The position numbers and the translations under genes were made by a program. A DNA stretch of 64,000 nt from Anaerolinea sp. GTDB lineage: Bacteria; Chloroflexota; Limnocylindria; Limnocylindrales; CSP1-4. Position 1 is the stretch's first letter, and each line of letters opens with the position of its first letter. Under the pieces are notes generated by a model, which was not told the DNA's origin, made no database searches, and saw only the letters and a program-made list of their open reading frames with translations. The stretch covers positions 1 to 64,000 of the forward strand of contig PNKK01000002.1 in NCBI GenBank assembly GCA_013822395.1, read 5' to 3'. This document shows, piece by piece, positions 62,144 to 64,000 of the stretch.

Positions 62144-63115
62144 ATGCCGTTCTGGAACCGCTCTTCGACACGGCGCTACAGCCTGTTCTACGTCGCGGAT
62201 CTCCACGGGTCGGAGAAGTGTTTCCGCAAGTTCGTGAACGCCGGGAAGTTCTACCGGGTAGACGCGCTCATCCTCGGCGGCGACGTCACGGGCAAGGCGC
62301 TCGTGCCCCTCGTGCGCCTCGAAGACGGATCGTACGAGGCGCGATTCCTCGGCCGAACGGAGATCGCCCGTGACGAGAAGGAGCTCGCGATCGTGGAGGG
62401 GCAGATCCGCTTCAATGGCTTTTACCCATTCCGGACCGACGCGGAGGAGCTCGGTCAGATTGCGGCTGATCCTGTCCGTCGCGAGAAGCACTTTCAGGGG
62501 GTCATCAGCGCGGCAGTCCGTCATTGGGTGACCCTGGCCGACGAACGACTCGATGGCACAGGGATCGCATGCCTCGTGATGCCCGGCAATGACGATGGCG
62601 AATTCGTGGGTGAGATTCTCTCGGAAGGGAGGAACCTCATCAACCCGGAAAGCCGCACGATCGAGCTTGGGCCGTATCAGATGCTCAGCTACGGCTGGTC
62701 GAACATCACCCCCTGGAAGAGCCCCCGCGAACTGCCAGAAGATCAGCTCGAGGCACGGATCGAGGCCCTCGCGTCCGACCTCGAATCCGGTCGGCCTGCG
62801 ATCTACAACCTCCACGTGCCCCCATACGGGACCCGGATCGATGATGCGCCCGAGATCAGGGAGGATCTCTCGCTCGTCGGGGGGTCGAGCGCGACCATGG
62901 TGCCGGTCGGGAGCACTGCCGTCCGACGCGTCCTCGAGCGCCGAACCCCGATGCTCGGCCTTCACGGGCATATCCACGAATCGAGGGGGAGCGCCCGGCT
63001 GGGCCCGACCGTGTGCCTCAATCCCGGCAGCGACTACAACACAGGGATCCTGAAGGGCGTGATCGTCCGCCTGCGCGGATCGGACGTCGAGGACGTTCAG
63101 TTCGTTGCAGCCTGA
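62144..63115 (+). CDS. calcineurin-like metallophosphoesterase
   Basis: 323 residues. Metal motifs in order: YVADLHGSEKC (DxH), ILGGDVTGK (GD), VMPGNDDGEF (GNxD, Asp in place of the usual His), NLHVPPYGT (His) and LGLHGHIHESRG (GHxH). The GNDD variant is seen in several class III phosphoesterases and keeps the Asn ligand. Substrate not evident. A phosphodiesterase or phosphomonoesterase on a small molecule fits the operon. No good ribosome site at ATG 62144. 98 nt after the permease. Confidence 0.88.
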   Translation: MPFWNRSSTRRYSLFYVADLHGSEKCFRKFVNAGKFYRVDALILGGDVTGKALVPLVRLEDGSYEARFLGRTEIARDEKELAIVEGQIRFNGFYPFRTDAEELGQIAADPVRREKHFQGVISAAVRHWVTLADERLDGTGIACLVMPGNDDGEFVGEILSEGRNLINPESRTIELGPYQMLSYGWSNITPWKSPRELPEDQLEARIEALASDLESGRPAIYNLHVPPYGTRIDDAPEIREDLSLVGGSSATMVPVGSTAVRRVLERRTPMLGLHGHIHESRGSARLGPTVCLNPGSDYNTGILKGVIVRLRGSDVEDVQFVAA

Positions 63116-63199
63116 GCGCAACGACGTCATCTCGAGGCCTATGCCAGGCGCGACTTCCCCAACGGCTCGGGCGTGAGCCCGGCACCATCGGAGGTATCC

Positions 63200-64000
63200 A
63201 TGACCTCGTGGCCCCAGTACGACGCCCCGGCCCTCCGCGCCGCCCGTGCCGAGCGGGTCACTGGATTCATGCGCGCGCGTCATCTCGACCACCTCCTGTT
63301 GACCGGGTTCGACTCGATCCGATACGCCCTCGATGCCCGATTCCAGATCATCTCCGAGGGCTTCGACTGGTTCGTCGCCATCGTTGACGGATCTGGCGAA
63401 GGCGAGGTGTTCGTGCCCTGGGTGGACGAGGACGTCATCGGCCCGGACCCGGACGCGCCCGCGGTCCGGATCGCGCATCCGCTTCCGTCATGGGCGCCCG
63501 CGCTTTCGCAGACCGAGTACTGGTCGGAGGCTGTCGCCGCCGCGCTCTCGCGCCTCGGGGCAAGGCGGGTCGGCTTTGACCTAGTGGATGGGACGCTCCT
63601 GGAAGCGCTGCGTGGAAGGTGCCCGAAGGTGGAGTTCGTGGGCGTCGCTCGAGACCTGTACGACCTCCGGGCGATCAAGCTCCCGTCCGAAGTCGCGCTC
63701 CTGGAGGCCGCATCGACCGTGAACTGCGTGGCCGCCGACGCGGCGATCGATGGTGCGCGTTCCGGGATGACCGACTACGACGTCCTCTCAATCGCGATGG
63801 CATCGCTTCAGTCGGCCGGGGTCGAGTACCTCACGCACTCGCTGTGCAACATCCGGCGCGGGACCGGGACCTGGTTCGCCGTGGGCCAAACGCTCCGGGA
63901 GGGGGACGCCTACTTCTTCGACATCGGTTGTTACGGCCGGGGCGGGTATGCATCCGACATCGCGCGCGTCGGATTCGTCGGAGAGCCGCCCGCCCGAGTC
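63200..64000 (+). CDS. M24 family metallohydrolase (Xaa-Pro peptidase/creatinase-like), cut by the window edge
   Basis: Partial: 267 codons are open to the last base with no stop. ATG 63200 has CGGAGG 5 nt upstream. The N-terminal creatinase domain has HLLLTGFDSIRYAL and RDLYDLRAIKLPSEVALLEAA, the usual linker into the catalytic domain. The latter begins with CNIRRGTGTWF and the first metal-ligand pair in FFDIGCYGRGGYASDIARVG (two Asp). The remaining ligands lie outside. It is a paralogue of the enzyme at 57333 in general fold, on the opposite arm of the cluster. Confidence 0.9.
   Translation, partial: MTSWPQYDAPALRAARAERVTGFMRARHLDHLLLTGFDSIRYALDARFQIISEGFDWFVAIVDGSGEGEVFVPWVDEDVIGPDPDAPAVRIAHPLPSWAPALSQTEYWSEAVAAALSRLGARRVGFDLVDGTLLEALRGRCPKVEFVGVARDLYDLRAIKLPSEVALLEAASTVNCVAADAAIDGARSGMTDYDVLSIAMASLQSAGVEYLTHSLCNIRRGTGTWFAVGQTLREGDAYFFDIGCYGRGGYASDIARVGFVGEPPARV

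Noticed and set aside
62021..63478. A 485-codon minus-strand frame over the metallophosphoesterase
   Set aside because: The plus strand carries all phosphoesterase metal motifs in order; the minus frame is a shadow.

Overview
This window is high-GC (roughly 70%) bacterial chromosome. I recognise no rRNA, tRNA, CRISPR array or phage region. The gene set fits an environmental Chloroflexota lineage (Limnocylindria/Thermomicrobia-like): a free-standing phosphoglucose isomerase of the kind usually fused to transaldolase, OpcA next to Zwf, a two-LysM M23 endopeptidase, a DUF2231-Rieske fusion, ABC-2 exporters, and many leaderless promoters (TANNNT 6-7 nt before the start codon). The phylum is inferred from gene content, not from a marker-gene comparison.

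Layout. 1-12 kb is mostly minus-strand housekeeping: a GT87-like membrane glycosyltransferase, an M23/LysM endopeptidase, rho, ubiE/menG (plus strand), a small transaldolase, pyrG, an MtnX-like HAD phosphatase and a DMT permease. 12-17 kb is one minus-strand operon, psuK-psuG plus a three-gene ABC-2 exporter. 17-29 kb, mainly plus strand, is a central-carbon block: tkt, rpiB, pgi, gnd, zwf, opcA, pgl and an alpha/beta hydrolase. With the transaldolase at 6.5 kb it covers most of the pentose phosphate pathway. 29-37 kb holds secreted proteins, citrate synthase, a VapBC module, a NarL-type two-component system with a PDZ-like sensor segment, an MFS transporter, the DUF2231-Rieske protein and a small P-loop kinase. 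37.4-38.7 kb is an IS630-family element inserted exactly at the stop codon of that kinase gene.

38.9-52.1 kb is a probable single regulon. A GntR/UTRA regulator and a BMP-type nucleoside ABC importer are followed by an isochorismatase-like hydrolase, a PfkB kinase, a nucleoside phosphorylase, a SIS isomerase and an aldehyde dehydrogenase. Diverging from the regulator is a complete ECF importer (S, T, A, A'). Both transcripts start from mirror-image promoters whose -35 boxes are the two arms of one palindrome. This is the best candidate here for an undescribed system: uptake and dismantling of a nucleoside-like compound.

53.6-64 kb is a second catabolic neighbourhood around an AT-richer divergent promoter at 58.6 kb. 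Leftward are an M24 metallohydrolase, a nitrilase, a ureohydrolase, a nucleotidyltransferase-fold protein and a frameshifted second nitrilase. Rightward are an HDAC-type (acetylpolyamine amidohydrolase-like) deacetylase, an Lrp/AsnC regulator, an APC permease, a metallophosphoesterase and a second M24 protein cut by the window edge. The set suggests import and stepwise C-N bond hydrolysis of an acylated polyamine, guanidino or ureido compound.

A recurring structural feature is short direct repeats spaced 62-75 bp at or next to gene starts. At least six independent cases are present, some duplicating a likely promoter -10 and start codon.
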